From: Lentisphaeria bacterium
GTDB taxonomy: Bacteria; Verrucomicrobiota; Lentisphaeria; Victivallales; Victivallaceae
Length of the DNA stretch: 62,453 nucleotides
Assembly: GCA_900768505.1 (NCBI GenBank)
Contig: CAAGED010000049.1
Span: 1-62,453, forward strand
Reading direction: 5' to 3'
Shown: positions 52,083 to 61,861 of the stretch, one piece after another
Layout: every line of letters starts with the position of its first letter
Position numbering within the stretch: position 1 is the stretch's first letter
Notes under the pieces: generated by a model
Database searches by the model: none
Seen by the model: the letters and a program-made list of their open reading frames with translations, nothing else
Told to the model about the DNA's origin: nothing
Position numbers and translations under genes: made by a program

Positions 52083-53609
52083 ATGGAGAAGTTAGACAAA
52101 ATCGGTTTTGACAATAACAAATACTTGGAAGAACAATCCCAGGCCATTTTGAAACGGGCCGCCAATTTCGACAACAAATTATATCTGGAATTCGGTGGAA
52201 AATTGGCGTTCGATTACCACGCCGCCCGTATTCTTCCCGGCTTCGACCCCAATGTCAAACTCCGATTGCTGCAAATGCTCAAGGATAAAATCGATATTGT
52301 CATCTGCATATACTCCGGTGATATTGAAAGAAAAAAAATCCGTGCCGATTTCGGCATTGCTTACGACGCCGACACCTTGCGCATTATTGACAATCTGCGG
52401 GAATGGGGTCTTGCAGTAAAAGCGGTGGTAGTAACCCGTTACGAGGAACAACCGTCAGTAAAAAGTTTTATTACCAAGTTAACCCGACTCGGCATTACCG
52501 TTTACACCCACAAGTCAATTCATGGTTATCCCACTGATCTGGATACCATTATAAGCGATGATGGTTATGGCGCCAACGCCTACATTGAAACCGAAAAACC
52601 AATTGTTGTAGTAACCGGTCCCGGTCCCTGCAGCGGGAAAATGGGTACCTGCCTCTCCCAGGTTTATCATGAGCACAAACGCGGCGTCCGCGCCGGTTAT
52701 GCAAAATTTGAAACATTTCCAGTATGGAACCTGCCATTGCGCCATCCGGTAAATGTAGCATACGAGGCTGCCACGGCAGATTTGGCAGACCTGAATATGG
52801 TTGACCCGTTCCATCTGGAAGCTTACGGAATAAGCGCAGTCAACTACAATCGTGATATTGAAATTTTTCCGGTGGTGAAACGTATTTGCGCCAAGATTAT
52901 GGATTCCGACAAATTGTATCGTTCCCCGACTGATATGGGCGTAAATCGGGTAGGTTTTGCCATCACCAATGACGAGGTGGTGAAGGAGGCGGCCACTCAG
53001 GAGATTATCCGCCGTTACTTCCGTTATCGCTGCGAATATGTCATGGGCGGAGCCGACAAGGCCACCGTGGATCGGGTTAAGCTTTTAATGGATGAACTGG
53101 AAGTAACCGAAGAGAGTCGCCCGGTAGTACTTCCGGCGCGGCAGGCGGCAGAGGCGGCACAACATCAAAGCGATAAAGGCAATGATAATTTTTATTGCGG
53201 TGCGGCGATTGAGTTGGCGGACGGCACCATCATCAGCGGCAAAAATTCGCATTTAATGCATGCTGCCAGCAGTTGCGTACTTAATGCGATAAAATATTTG
53301 GCAGGGTTGCCGGATGATTTGTTGTTGATTTCGCCGGAGGTTATCAATTCAGTGGGCTCGCTCAAGCGTGAAATTTTGAAATCCCGCCGGGTAAGTTTGG
53401 ACCTAGGAGAAACAATGATTGCCTTGAGCGTATGTCTGCCGGGCAGTCCAACGGTCGCGCAGGCAATTTCGCAATTAAAGAATTTGGCCGGATGCGAAAT
53501 GCATTGTACGCACATGCCGACTCACGGCGACGAAGCAGGTTTGCGCAAACTTGGAATCAATTTAACCTGCGACCCAAAATTTGCCAGTCACGACTTGTTT
53601 ATTGATTAG
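52083..53609 (+). CDS. DUF1846 (UPF0371) family protein
   Basis: 508 aa, normal length. Characteristic stretches are KIGFDNNKYLEEQSQAILKR, LYLEFGGKLAFDYHAARILPGF, VVVTGPGPCSGKMGTCLSQVYHE (about 178-200) and NRVGFAITNDE. The glycine-rich GPGPCSGKMGT element suggests a phosphate-binding loop. The family is common in anaerobes but its reaction is not established. It is preceded by a structured leader and followed by a terminator, so is a single-gene unit. Confidence 0.95.
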   Translation: MEKLDKIGFDNNKYLEEQSQAILKRAANFDNKLYLEFGGKLAFDYHAARILPGFDPNVKLRLLQMLKDKIDIVICIYSGDIERKKIRADFGIAYDADTLRIIDNLREWGLAVKAVVVTRYEEQPSVKSFITKLTRLGITVYTHKSIHGYPTDLDTIISDDGYGANAYIETEKPIVVVTGPGPCSGKMGTCLSQVYHEHKRGVRAGYAKFETFPVWNLPLRHPVNVAYEAATADLADLNMVDPFHLEAYGISAVNYNRDIEIFPVVKRICAKIMDSDKLYRSPTDMGVNRVGFAITNDEVVKEAATQEIIRRYFRYRCEYVMGGADKATVDRVKLLMDELEVTEESRPVVLPARQAAEAAQHQSDKGNDNFYCGAAIELADGTIISGKNSHLMHAASSCVLNAIKYLAGLPDDLLLISPEVINSVGSLKREILKSRRVSLDLGETMIALSVCLPGSPTVAQAISQLKNLAGCEMHCTHMPTHGDEAGLRKLGINLTCDPKFASHDLFID

Positions 53610-53646
53610 TTGCTGATGCAAAAAATACTGATGAGTCACATCAACG

Positions 53647-53686
53647 AAAAACGCCGCTTCCGTTTTAAACGTAAGCGGCGTTTTTA
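53647..53686. terminator. Bidirectional terminator between the DUF1846 and PIG-L genes
   Basis: AACGCCGCTT and AAGCGGCGTT (53650-53659 with 53673-53682) form a perfect stem flanked by A on the left and T on the right, so it works for both convergent genes. Confidence 0.92.
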
Positions 53687-53716
53687 ATATTTTTAAAAAC
53701 TCAATATTGAAAAAAA

Positions 53717-54520
53717 TCAGAACTCCATCCGGATCGAATCTTCAAATTCAGTATTGACAAATGCATCATCTCCCAATGCCGCTACCAACGGATCGGCAGA
53801 CGGTTCGCAAAATCCTAAATGATTATGACGAATCCAACCTTCGGCATGGGTATAACGCTTGGACATTTTGCCAAAATATTCACCTTTCTCCACCATCTCT
53901 TTAAGATAAGCGTCACTGCCTTGACTGACATCCAGCCACTCTTTCTGACTGCGATGACATGAGAGCATCTTCTTCTTAAGTTCAATGGTCGAAGCAATAT
54001 TAACAAATATGCCCGGCACTACCGGTCGACGCAACATATCGGTAATACTGTGCGGCATGGAGTGATAAACCGTTACCGGCTTATTCATCGGCTGAGCCGT
54101 CGGCGCACACTTCGCATTGATCATTCCACGACAAAACGCGGCGGCAACCGCCAAACGTCCGGCCTGAGTATGATCTTCCATATAATCATACGGACCATGA
54201 GTTAAAATGATATCCGGCGCCACTTCCCGCACTACCGGGATAAGCTTATTCAACAAGTACAAATTGTAGAATACTTCCAAATCGTCACAAATGCTTTCGT
54301 GAAAGATTGCGCCCATGGCGGCGGCAGAATCCATTGCTTCCTGCCGGCGCATCCGGACAATTTGCTCGTAAGTGTACTGATGTGTACCCAAACTTCCGTT
54401 GGCAATATCCATATAATGCACTTCATACCCGACCTCCTTGAGTTTTATCAAGGTGCCGGCCATCATAAAATCGACGTCATCCGGATGACAAGCGATTGCG
54501 AATGCTGTTTTCTTACTCAT
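53717..54520 (-). CDS. PIG-L/LmbE-family deacetylase
   Basis: 267 aa. The zinc-site motif ACHPDDVDF (about 11-18) and the second His pair in GPYDYMEDHTQAG (about 120) are intact. Family members remove N-acetyl groups from GlcNAc-containing sugars. The preceding gene encodes a NagB-like deaminase, 22 bases upstream, so both are probably one operon for amino-sugar use. Two related VWA-like features are absent. The substrate is inferred from context only. Confidence 0.9.
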   Translation of the reverse strand: MSKKTAFAIACHPDDVDFMMAGTLIKLKEVGYEVHYMDIANGSLGTHQYTYEQIVRMRRQEAMDSAAAMGAIFHESICDDLEVFYNLYLLNKLIPVVREVAPDIILTHGPYDYMEDHTQAGRLAVAAAFCRGMINAKCAPTAQPMNKPVTVYHSMPHSITDMLRRPVVPGIFVNIASTIELKKKMLSCHRSQKEWLDVSQGSDAYLKEMVEKGEYFGKMSKRYTHAEGWIRHNHLGFCEPSADPLVAALGDDAFVNTEFEDSIRMEF

Positions 54521-54542
54521 TTAAGTTTAAAACCTCACCCGA

Positions 54543-55469
54543 TTAATGCATTTCTACGTCGCAAACGCCAAATCCGCTGCGGAAGAAGTTGAACTGCACA
54601 TCGTCATGTTCGGCCAAAAGCGACATCGGAACCGCCGAATCCGCAATTTTCTGCGAAATCATATAAGTCGAAAGCCGCATACCGAAGGGATTGTCGTGAT
54701 GTCCCGGATGCCAAATCGAAATCTTCCTGGCCTTCCAAGTTTGCAGCGGACCAACAGTGATAGCCGCCGAAGGAACGTTTTGAACCGTTCCGCCGCCGGA
54801 GGTACGGGCATTCTGCATCAGGGTAATCGGGTGCAAATCAACCCGACGGGTGGACAATTTGCGATACTCGGCCGGAGTCGGCGGATTGTCTTTATATGCG
54901 CCTGTACGACGAACGGGGTCGTTAAATGCCCAGTGTTTGGTTTCGCCCTGGCCACCCTGCATAATCAGGCATTCAGCATCTTCCCAGCTCTGGAGATAAT
55001 CAGTCAGATCATCGCCGGGGAAATGCATATTCTCCTGGGGCATCTGCAACTCTTTGCGAATACGGTTGAAGCAGAGTTCCAAATCCGCCTTGGCAAAACC
55101 CAAGGGGAAATCCAGTCCGGCAGCCTTGCCGTTTACCACCCACTCATCCATACCCCAGAAGTGGCAGTTCTTCAAATTAAGTTCCATGGCATTTACCATT
55201 TGTGCAACAATCGGCAACTGCTCAGTGGGTCCGATCGGGCCGCAAATACCGCAGGGCTTGGCGGCGGTGGCCTGCTTCCAGCAGGAAATATATTCCAATG
55301 CCTCGGCGGCATAAAATTCCTGAATCGTATCATAAATGTTAATTTTGAATCCCTTGCGTTCAAAACTTTTCAAATTATCAATGGTAATTTTGGCCGCTTC
55401 GTCCAAAATTTCCCGGTCAAGGGTAGTATAATCCCACCAATCGGGGGCAATTTTACTGAGAGCTCTCAT
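54543..55469 (-). CDS. Glucosamine-6-phosphate isomerase/deaminase-like protein (NagB superfamily)
   Basis: 308 aa from the ATG at 55469, preceded by AGGAG. The NagB-like core shows CHFWGMDEWV (the region of the NagB catalytic Asp72) and a variant active-site loop GGQGETKHWAFNDP in place of GxGxDGHIAFNEP: the His is kept, but the DG before it is TK and the terminal Glu is Asp. Such changes may shift the reaction or substrate. Followed by a PIG-L deacetylase, so an amino-sugar pathway is likely. Confidence 0.8.
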   Translation of the reverse strand: MRALSKIAPDWWDYTTLDREILDEAAKITIDNLKSFERKGFKINIYDTIQEFYAAEALEYISCWKQATAAKPCGICGPIGPTEQLPIVAQMVNAMELNLKNCHFWGMDEWVVNGKAAGLDFPLGFAKADLELCFNRIRKELQMPQENMHFPGDDLTDYLQSWEDAECLIMQGGQGETKHWAFNDPVRRTGAYKDNPPTPAEYRKLSTRRVDLHPITLMQNARTSGGGTVQNVPSAAITVGPLQTWKARKISIWHPGHHDNPFGMRLSTYMISQKIADSAVPMSLLAEHDDVQFNFFRSGFGVCDVEMH

Positions 55470-55607
55470 TTGTTTAATCTCCTGAAAAAAGAGTTTTTTT
55501 AGTTTTTTATATGGCTGCTTCGATCGAAGTAAAATCATTTCACTCCGTTACAAAAAAACAACCACTCTTATCAATATATAATAAGCTGCGAATTTTACAA
55601 TTAATTT

Positions 55608-56651
55608 TTATTGATTTGTGAAAACAAATTTTGCCGTTTGCTGGTAAACTTCTCCCGGATCAAGCCTGGTGGAGGGGAAATCATGATGATTTGGCGAATC
55701 GGCAAAATGCTGCGTCTCCAGACAGAAACCGCCGCTCTGGGGCATATTCCGCCCGTCTTTGCCGATATTGTTTACATCTATGTAATACCCGGTATAAAGT
55801 TGCACCCCGATTTGGGTGGTAGCCAAACTAAGTTTAATGCCGCTCTGCAAGCCGACGGCCTCCACGGCGTCACTAAGTTCATCCGCCTTTTTATTCAAGA
55901 TAAAATTGACGTCAAAACCAGTGGAGGTGCGATTCAGCATTGCCCCCAGATTGGCACCGTTGCGGAAATCAAATTCGCTCTCCGCAACCTCCAGTATTCG
56001 TCCGGTGGGAATTAAATTTTCATCCACTTCCGTCCGGCGGTCGGCATTGATTTTCAAATAATGATCATCAATCCCGCATGTGTGCGCTCCGTTTAAATTG
56101 AAGTAGGAGTGATTGGTCAGATTTATTACCGTCGGCGCATCGCTTTCGCCCCGGTAATCGATAATCAGCGTATTATCCGCCGTTACGGTAAATTTTACCT
56201 CCACGTGCAAATCCGCCGGGTAGCCCTCATCGCCATCCGGGCTGAAAAGCTTCAAAATAAGCTCGCCACCGTTGTCGCCGAAATCATTGGTCTTGGCCTG
56301 CCACAAGCGATTGCTGAAGTTATTGACGCCGCCGTGCAGCGAATTTGGCGGATTATTGACCGGCAATTGGTAATTTCTGCCATCCAGCATGAATTTGCCT
56401 CCTGCAATCCGGTTGGCGTAACGCCCCACGGTTGCACCTTGAAAATCCGGATTATGATCCCGGTAGTTTTCCGCATTCTGCAACCCCAATACCACATCAC
56501 GCAAATTGCCATCCCGATCCGGAACCCACAAATTCAGAATTGTACCGCCGAAGTCACTGATAACGACGGTGAATCCACGCTTATTAGAAAGAGAATATTT
56601 GTAGGCGAATCCCTTGTTCCCCAGATCAAGAAACAACTCTTTTGTCACCAT
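55608..56651 (-). CDS. galM: Aldose 1-epimerase (galactose mutarotase)
   Basis: 347 aa from the ATG at 56651, which has AGGAG six bases upstream. Signature elements are GATVGRYANRI, NSLHGG (first catalytic-site His), NLTNHSYFNLNG (second His) and FCLETQHFADSPNH with the catalytic Glu. It interconverts alpha and beta anomers of hexoses. Cytoplasmic: no signal peptide. It lies between rnhC and the NagB-like gene in the same leftward run. Confidence 0.97.
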   Translation of the reverse strand: MVTKELFLDLGNKGFAYKYSLSNKRGFTVVISDFGGTILNLWVPDRDGNLRDVVLGLQNAENYRDHNPDFQGATVGRYANRIAGGKFMLDGRNYQLPVNNPPNSLHGGVNNFSNRLWQAKTNDFGDNGGELILKLFSPDGDEGYPADLHVEVKFTVTADNTLIIDYRGESDAPTVINLTNHSYFNLNGAHTCGIDDHYLKINADRRTEVDENLIPTGRILEVAESEFDFRNGANLGAMLNRTSTGFDVNFILNKKADELSDAVEAVGLQSGIKLSLATTQIGVQLYTGYYIDVNNIGKDGRNMPQSGGFCLETQHFADSPNHHDFPSTRLDPGEVYQQTAKFVFTNQ

Positions 56652-56719
56652 TTTCCACTCCTGATTTTTATTATATCGAATATATTTATAAAATTTCAAA
56701 ATCATTCATTTAAAAAAAA

Positions 56720-57673
56720 TTATTTCGCCGCCACCCGCCCGGTAATTACGCTCATATTTTTAAAATGCAGCTTGGCAAACTTGACAAATTCCGCCTCGCC
56801 GTATTTGGCCAACAGCTCCAGTCCAGCAGCATTTACTCCACCGCCGCCCCCCTTGGGAAATTCCATTCCGTAACGCTCCGCCAATTGCGCCATCTCCCGA
56901 ACAAAGCGCCCCCGGGCTAAAATTGAGGCCGCCGCCACAGCGACATCGGATTCGGCCTTGGTACGTTGTTCCATCTTGATTTGACGCCCCTTTTCCAGCA
57001 GTGCATTTTTTATCAAATGTTCAGCTCCGAATTTATCCGAAAGCATCCGGGGGCACTCCGGCTGCAACTGCAGCAAATTTTCAATAACTCTGGCATGCCC
57101 CCAGGCCAGCAGGCGGTTTAGATTGCCGATTTTTTCATAAATGCGGTTGTAACTCTCCGGCCCGACGGTTACCACCGAGTAGGCACGAGGAACAATTTTG
57201 ACAATTTCACCGCACATTTTTAAAATCTGCTTGTCGCTTTTGATCAATTTGGAATCTTTCACCCCCAGCTCCATCAACGCTTTACCGCTGACATCATCAA
57301 TCACCACGCCGGCAATCACCAGCGGTCCGAAAAAATCTCCCTTCCCGCTTTCGTCAATGCCGCCATGGCAGCTCAAATCCATTTCAGAATTTATTTCCGC
57401 CGGAATGGTGATTTGTTTTAGCAATTCCGGCTCCAGGTAGAACTCCACCAGCTCCGCCGCGTTGCCTCCCTGTAAGGTCAATTTACCACTCAAGTAGGCA
57501 ATGATATTGAGTTTTTCACCTGCCGCCTTCCAATGGGCATATTGCAGCGGAGTAAACTTGAATCCCCGGTCGCGCAAGTAACTCTCCAACTCGACTAACT
57601 GGGTCGGATTTACATCATAAACAAACGAACTTTTTTTTGCTCCAGACATTGTTGTTTCAACGCCCCGGCTCAT
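56720..57673 (-). CDS. rnhC: Ribonuclease HIII
   Basis: 317 aa. An N-terminal TBP-like domain (about 10-90) precedes the type 2 RNase H core with the HIII-type GIDESGKGDFFGPLV (about 105-120) and KAESDVAVAAASILARG. The start at 57673 overlaps the prfB stop by four bases (ATGA), favouring translational coupling; an alternative ATG at 57649 is possible. The coexistence with RNase HII is less common. Confidence 0.95.
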   Translation of the reverse strand: MSRGVETTMSGAKKSSFVYDVNPTQLVELESYLRDRGFKFTPLQYAHWKAAGEKLNIIAYLSGKLTLQGGNAAELVEFYLEPELLKQITIPAEINSEMDLSCHGGIDESGKGDFFGPLVIAGVVIDDVSGKALMELGVKDSKLIKSDKQILKMCGEIVKIVPRAYSVVTVGPESYNRIYEKIGNLNRLLAWGHARVIENLLQLQPECPRMLSDKFGAEHLIKNALLEKGRQIKMEQRTKAESDVAVAAASILARGRFVREMAQLAERYGMEFPKGGGGGVNAAGLELLAKYGEAEFVKFAKLHFKNMSVITGRVAAK

Positions 57674-58767
57674 TCCCGGCGCACTCCTCTCAAGTAGGCT
57701 TCAATAAACTCATCAATTTCGCCGTCCAGTACGGCGGCGGTATTTCCTGTCTCCACGCCAGTACGCAAATCCTTAACCATCTGGTAGGGTTGCAGTACAT
57801 AAGAACGAATTTGATTGCCCCAGCCGTTATCTCCCCGCTCGTCCCGATGGGCGTTGGCCTCGGCGCGGCGCTTCTCATCTTCCATTTCGTAGAGGCGCCC
57901 CTTAAGCATTTTCATGGCGGTGGCACGATTTTTATGCTGGGAACGCTCATTCTGACAACAAACCACAATGCCGCTGGGCAGGTGAGTGATCCGCACGGCG
58001 CTGTCAGTAGTGTTTACATGCTGGCCGCCGGCTCCGCTGGAGCGGTAGGTGTCAATGCGCAAATCGGCTTCATTTATATCGACATCAATATCGTCATCCA
58101 ATTCCGGCATAACATCCACGGAGGCAAATGAGGTATGCCGCCTCGCATTGCTGTCAAACGGCGAAATCCGCACCAGCCGGTGAATACCGCGCTCACATTT
58201 GGCATTTCCAAATGCGTATTCACCCATAACGTGCAAGGTGACGCTTTTCACTCCGGCTTCTTCCCCTGGCTGCAAATCGATTACCTCGTCCTTCCACCCC
58301 CGTAATTCAAACCAGCGCCGATACATGCGCAACAACATTGACGCCCAGTCGCAGGACTCCGTACCGCCGGCTCCGGCGTGAATGGTTATGTACATATTAT
58401 TGGCATCGAATTTACCGGAGAGAAAACTCATCAATTCCAGCTTGTTCAATTTTTTCTCGAAATCCTGCCAGAGAGCATCCGCTTCCTGAACAATTTCCGG
58501 ATCCTCCTCGGCTAATTCCAGCATTACGTTGAAATCATCCGCTTCCGCCTGCAATTTTTCATAAGGTTCAATAACATTCCGGCAAGCGCTCAATGCGCCG
58601 ACAATATTCTGCGCCTCTTCCTTGTGATCCCAGAAATCAGCCGCACTCATTTTTGCTTCAATGCCGCGTTTTTCCTCACGGCGAGCGTCAATTTTCAAGA
58701 ACACGCCCAACCGTTTCACCCGATCATGGGCATCTCCGGCCATAACTTTTAATTCTTCGATGGTCAT
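57670..58767 (-). CDS. prfB: Peptide chain release factor 2, no programmed frameshift
   Basis: 365 aa. The stop-codon recognition tripeptide SPF (202-204, RISPFDSNARRHTSF) marks RF2 (UGA/UAA), and the peptidyl-hydrolysis motif GGQ (247-249) is intact. The frame is continuous from the ATG at 58767: around codon 25, where many bacteria have an in-frame TGA and +1 shift, it reads LKIDARREE. Autoregulation by frameshifting is therefore absent. It is followed directly by rnhC. Confidence 0.98.
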   Translation of the reverse strand: MTIEELKVMAGDAHDRVKRLGVFLKIDARREEKRGIEAKMSAADFWDHKEEAQNIVGALSACRNVIEPYEKLQAEADDFNVMLELAEEDPEIVQEADALWQDFEKKLNKLELMSFLSGKFDANNMYITIHAGAGGTESCDWASMLLRMYRRWFELRGWKDEVIDLQPGEEAGVKSVTLHVMGEYAFGNAKCERGIHRLVRISPFDSNARRHTSFASVDVMPELDDDIDVDINEADLRIDTYRSSGAGGQHVNTTDSAVRITHLPSGIVVCCQNERSQHKNRATAMKMLKGRLYEMEDEKRRAEANAHRDERGDNGWGNQIRSYVLQPYQMVKDLRTGVETGNTAAVLDGEIDEFIEAYLRGVRRE

Positions 58768-58806
58768 AAAAAATATTTTATCCTGTCTGGTTATTATTTC
58801 AAAAAA

Positions 58807-59322
58807 CTAATCTTTAATCTTATTTTTCCGTCTTACTTCGGCAAAAAAATCCCGGATAATCTGCAAACAATCCGCTTCCAGTACTCCGCCGCACGTCTCC
58901 ACCTGCCACAACATTCCCGGATAATTGCAAACGTTCAAACCCGACGAACCACCGCCGCCGCAGCGAGGATCCCTCACCCCGAAACAAACCCGCTTCATCC
59001 GGGCATTCACCAATGCCCCGCTGCACATGGCGCAGGGTTCCTTGGTAACAAACATTGTACACTCCTCCATCCGCCAGTCGCCTTGAAATTCCGCCGCCTG
59101 ACGCAGGGCAATCATTTCTGCATGTTTAGTGGCATCGTGCTGCAGTTCAACCTCATTCATGCCCCGCCCGATAATCACGCCACCCTTCACCACCACGGCG
59201 CCAATCGGCACCTCGCCGGCCGCGGCGGCTTGTCGCGCCAACTCCATGGCATGCCGCATAAACACTTCATCTGCTCCGGCGGCGGCATCAATTTCCGGCA
59301 ATCGTGAGGGATCACTTATCAT
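58807..59322 (-). CDS. tadA: tRNA-specific adenosine deaminase TadA
   Basis: 171 aa. The zinc motifs HAEMIAL and KEPCAMCSGALVNARM and the family element FGVRDPRCGGGGS identify TadA, which makes inosine at the wobble position of tRNA-Arg(ACG). Its start overlaps the end of the upstream lipoprotein gene by 11 bases (ATGATAAGTGA). Confidence 0.96.
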   Translation of the reverse strand: MISDPSRLPEIDAAAGADEVFMRHAMELARQAAAAGEVPIGAVVVKGGVIIGRGMNEVELQHDATKHAEMIALRQAAEFQGDWRMEECTMFVTKEPCAMCSGALVNARMKRVCFGVRDPRCGGGGSSGLNVCNYPGMLWQVETCGGVLEADCLQIIRDFFAEVRRKNKIKD

Positions 59323-59713
59323 TTTTCAGCGTAACTTCGACATTGGTAACAATATCAATCTTATTTAGATAAAAGACGAAACGGATTGATTTTTCCTGAT
59401 AAGAAAAGATGTAAATCAAATAATTTTCATATTCGTTCACCTTGGCAATCCGGGCGTCGGCATTGTTAAAAATCTTATCGGTAGTGCGGGTATTGCGCAG
59501 GGTTTGGAAATCAATTTTCTCCGCAATAGCCACTGCCGCATCATATTTTTCCTTGGAATTTGCCGGCAGAGAACTTTTCAAAACTGCAATTTCTTCGCTG
59601 CACATCTGGGGCATGTAATAATCCTCCGCCGCAATTTTCGGTGTCGCCCGGCAACCGCAGAGCGAAATTAAAAAAAACAACGCAAAAGTCGACATCAGCA
59701 ACAAATTCTTCAT
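59312..59713 (-). CDS. Small lipoprotein, hypothetical
   Basis: 133 aa. The lipobox LISLCGC gives an acylated cysteine near residue 19. The rest is a small mixed domain (AAVAIAEKIDFQTLRNTRTTDKIF, ENYLIYIFSYQEKSIRFVFYLNKI) of no recognised family. AAGGG lies about eight bases before the ATG. It sits between the antiporter and tadA in one leftward run. Confidence 0.75.
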   Translation of the reverse strand: MKNLLLMSTFALFFLISLCGCRATPKIAAEDYYMPQMCSEEIAVLKSSLPANSKEKYDAAVAIAEKIDFQTLRNTRTTDKIFNNADARIAKVNEYENYLIYIFSYQEKSIRFVFYLNKIDIVTNVEVTLKNDK

Positions 59714-59752
59714 AAAACAACCCTTATTTATTAAGCAAATTCACATTTATAA

Positions 59753-61861
59753 TCAGACAATATCGCCGCCGATTTTCGCCTTGATCCGAGCGGTTAAATC
59801 TTTTATTTCAGCTTGTTTGCCGACAGACAAATCAGCAGTAACTTCATCATTCACCATTTCGGAGTCATGGAGCGTATTCAATATCGTCAACTCATTGCCC
59901 AACGCCATAATATGCAATGCATCCTCCGCAATTCGCGTCATAAAATTACCGTTGAGCCGATCAATCTCAGTTAGTTGGGTCTCCAATTTTTCCGACAAAA
60001 GTTTGAAATAAGCCACACATTCCTCAACCACGCCGGAATATTGACGATAAAAATCCTCATACTGCAATGTTTCAAGCATTTGCAATGTTTCACCTACCCC
60101 GATTTGGCGGCAGAGCAGCATACTGAAGTCCTCCGCCGCCGCCGTTTTCAAATAATTACGCAACCATGTCCATCGCTGCACCAATGGCCATTTAGCAGCC
60201 GTTCTACTTACCCATCCAGTTGATTTCAATTTTGGTGTATACATTGGCGGCGGAACTACATCTACGCCGGACTGGTTCAAAAACCACTCCAACTGCGCTT
60301 CAATGGCGGCATTGATTCGATAGTAAGCGCCCTCAGTTAGAACATGACGGCGAAATCTAGCCTCCATGCCGTTACGCTCCGCCACTGCCGCCTGCAGCCA
60401 GACGGAATGCCGCACCAAATTAATATTTTCGGGCGCGGCGGCAATCATTTCCTGCAACACTTGCTGAAGCCGTCCGCTTTCCCGGAGGTAAATTTGTCTT
60501 AAATCATCCAGGCTGTGCACCTTAGCTTCAGCTTTGAATTCAGTACAATTCAACTTGACAATACTCTTCTGCTTCATGAAATATTCAGCTAATATCTTAG
60601 TAAAACCAGTGTAGGCATCCGGCTGATCCAATTTTAATTTTCCCATCAACGGCTTAACCGTCATCCCCTGAATCAGTACCGTAAAAAGCACCACTCCCAA
60701 AGTAATTTGCATAATCAACTCCCGGCCGGGCAAGTCGGCAGGCAGTCCCAAAGCCAACGCCAGCGGCACCGCTCCCCGCACCCCCCCCCAGAACATTACC
60801 AATTGATAAAGTAAAGAAATTTTATTTTCAGCCCGTTTCCGCCCATACCAGGGACAGACCCCAAAAACCACCGCCGCACGGGCAAGTTGCACCGCCAACA
60901 CCGCCGCCATAACATACGAAAAGACTTTAATAAATTCGCCCTTGTTCAGCAATAAAATTTCCTCGGTAAATCCCAGCAGAAGAAAAATAAGGCTATTAGC
61001 CACAAATGACATGAAAGACCAGAAATTCTTCATGTATTGCTTGACTTCAGGAGTGAAACGGGTGGCGCCGTAATGCGCCATCACCACCCCGGCCCCCATC
61101 ACCGCCATCACCCCGGAGAAACCAAAACACTTATCCGCCACCAGAAAAGCCATATACGCCACAATAGTGGACATAGCCACCTCAAGAAGTGGATCATCCT
61201 GAGCAAAAACAATAATTTTAGCTACCAAATAACCAATAATCGCTCCTACCGCAGTTCCCCCGACGAACACCAGCACAAAATCCAACGCACCCTGCCAAAC
61301 GCTGTTCAGAGAAAATGCAGCTCCGGCAATGACAATTTTGGATACAATATTAAACATTACAATCGCCGTGGCATCATTAAAAAGACTTTCGCCATCCACC
61401 AGAATCCGCAGCTTTTTTGGCGCACCAACCGCCTCAAACAATGAAATTACCGCCACCGGATCAGTGGCGGAAATCAAAGCGCCAAAAAGAAACGCATCAC
61501 CCCAGCTAATTGGAATAAGCCAATGCAGCACCGCCGCCGTAATAAATGTTGCAGCCACCAGCCCGGGTCCGGCCAGCATCAGCGTCGGCGAAAGATGTTT
61601 CTTCAGCAGTTTTGTATCCATGTTTATTGAGGAATCAAAAATCAGAGCCGGCAGCAAAATATACATAATCAGCTCCTGATTCAGTCGCAGTTTCTGCATG
61701 CCGCTCAATGACGGAAAATGCGAGAACAGCCAGGAGATGCCAATACCAACCGCCACCAGTCCAATGGTGTAGGGAATCGAAGTTTTTTTCATAATCATCG
61801 CCGAACCGACCGCAATGACCAACAAAAAAACCAATGCAATAATGCCGTGCGTCAAATCCAT
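59753..61861 (-). CDS. CPA1-family Na+/H+ antiporter with long cytoplasmic tail
   Basis: 702 aa. About twelve membrane helices fill residues 1-400, with the CPA1 signatures LPALIFDSSINMD (about 72), GALISATDPVAVISLFEAV (about 128) and LVDGESLFNDATAIV (about 153). The C-terminal 280 residues are soluble and helical, as in the NhaP/SOS1-type exchangers, and may regulate activity. It exchanges Na+ or K+ for H+. AAGGAG lies five bases before the ATG. Confidence 0.94.
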   Translation of the reverse strand: MDLTHGIIALVFLLVIAVGSAMIMKKTSIPYTIGLVAVGIGISWLFSHFPSLSGMQKLRLNQELIMYILLPALIFDSSINMDTKLLKKHLSPTLMLAGPGLVAATFITAAVLHWLIPISWGDAFLFGALISATDPVAVISLFEAVGAPKKLRILVDGESLFNDATAIVMFNIVSKIVIAGAAFSLNSVWQGALDFVLVFVGGTAVGAIIGYLVAKIIVFAQDDPLLEVAMSTIVAYMAFLVADKCFGFSGVMAVMGAGVVMAHYGATRFTPEVKQYMKNFWSFMSFVANSLIFLLLGFTEEILLLNKGEFIKVFSYVMAAVLAVQLARAAVVFGVCPWYGRKRAENKISLLYQLVMFWGGVRGAVPLALALGLPADLPGRELIMQITLGVVLFTVLIQGMTVKPLMGKLKLDQPDAYTGFTKILAEYFMKQKSIVKLNCTEFKAEAKVHSLDDLRQIYLRESGRLQQVLQEMIAAAPENINLVRHSVWLQAAVAERNGMEARFRRHVLTEGAYYRINAAIEAQLEWFLNQSGVDVVPPPMYTPKLKSTGWVSRTAAKWPLVQRWTWLRNYLKTAAAEDFSMLLCRQIGVGETLQMLETLQYEDFYRQYSGVVEECVAYFKLLSEKLETQLTEIDRLNGNFMTRIAEDALHIMALGNELTILNTLHDSEMVNDEVTADLSVGKQAEIKDLTARIKAKIGGDIV

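Noticed and set aside
54546..55502. Plus-strand 318-aa open frame across the NagB-like gene
   Set aside because: Antisense shadow; codon composition mirrors the real gene on the minus strand.
58670..58767. Programmed +1 frameshift in prfB
   Set aside because: No in-frame TGA or CTT-TGA slippery site is present near codon 25; the frame is continuous.
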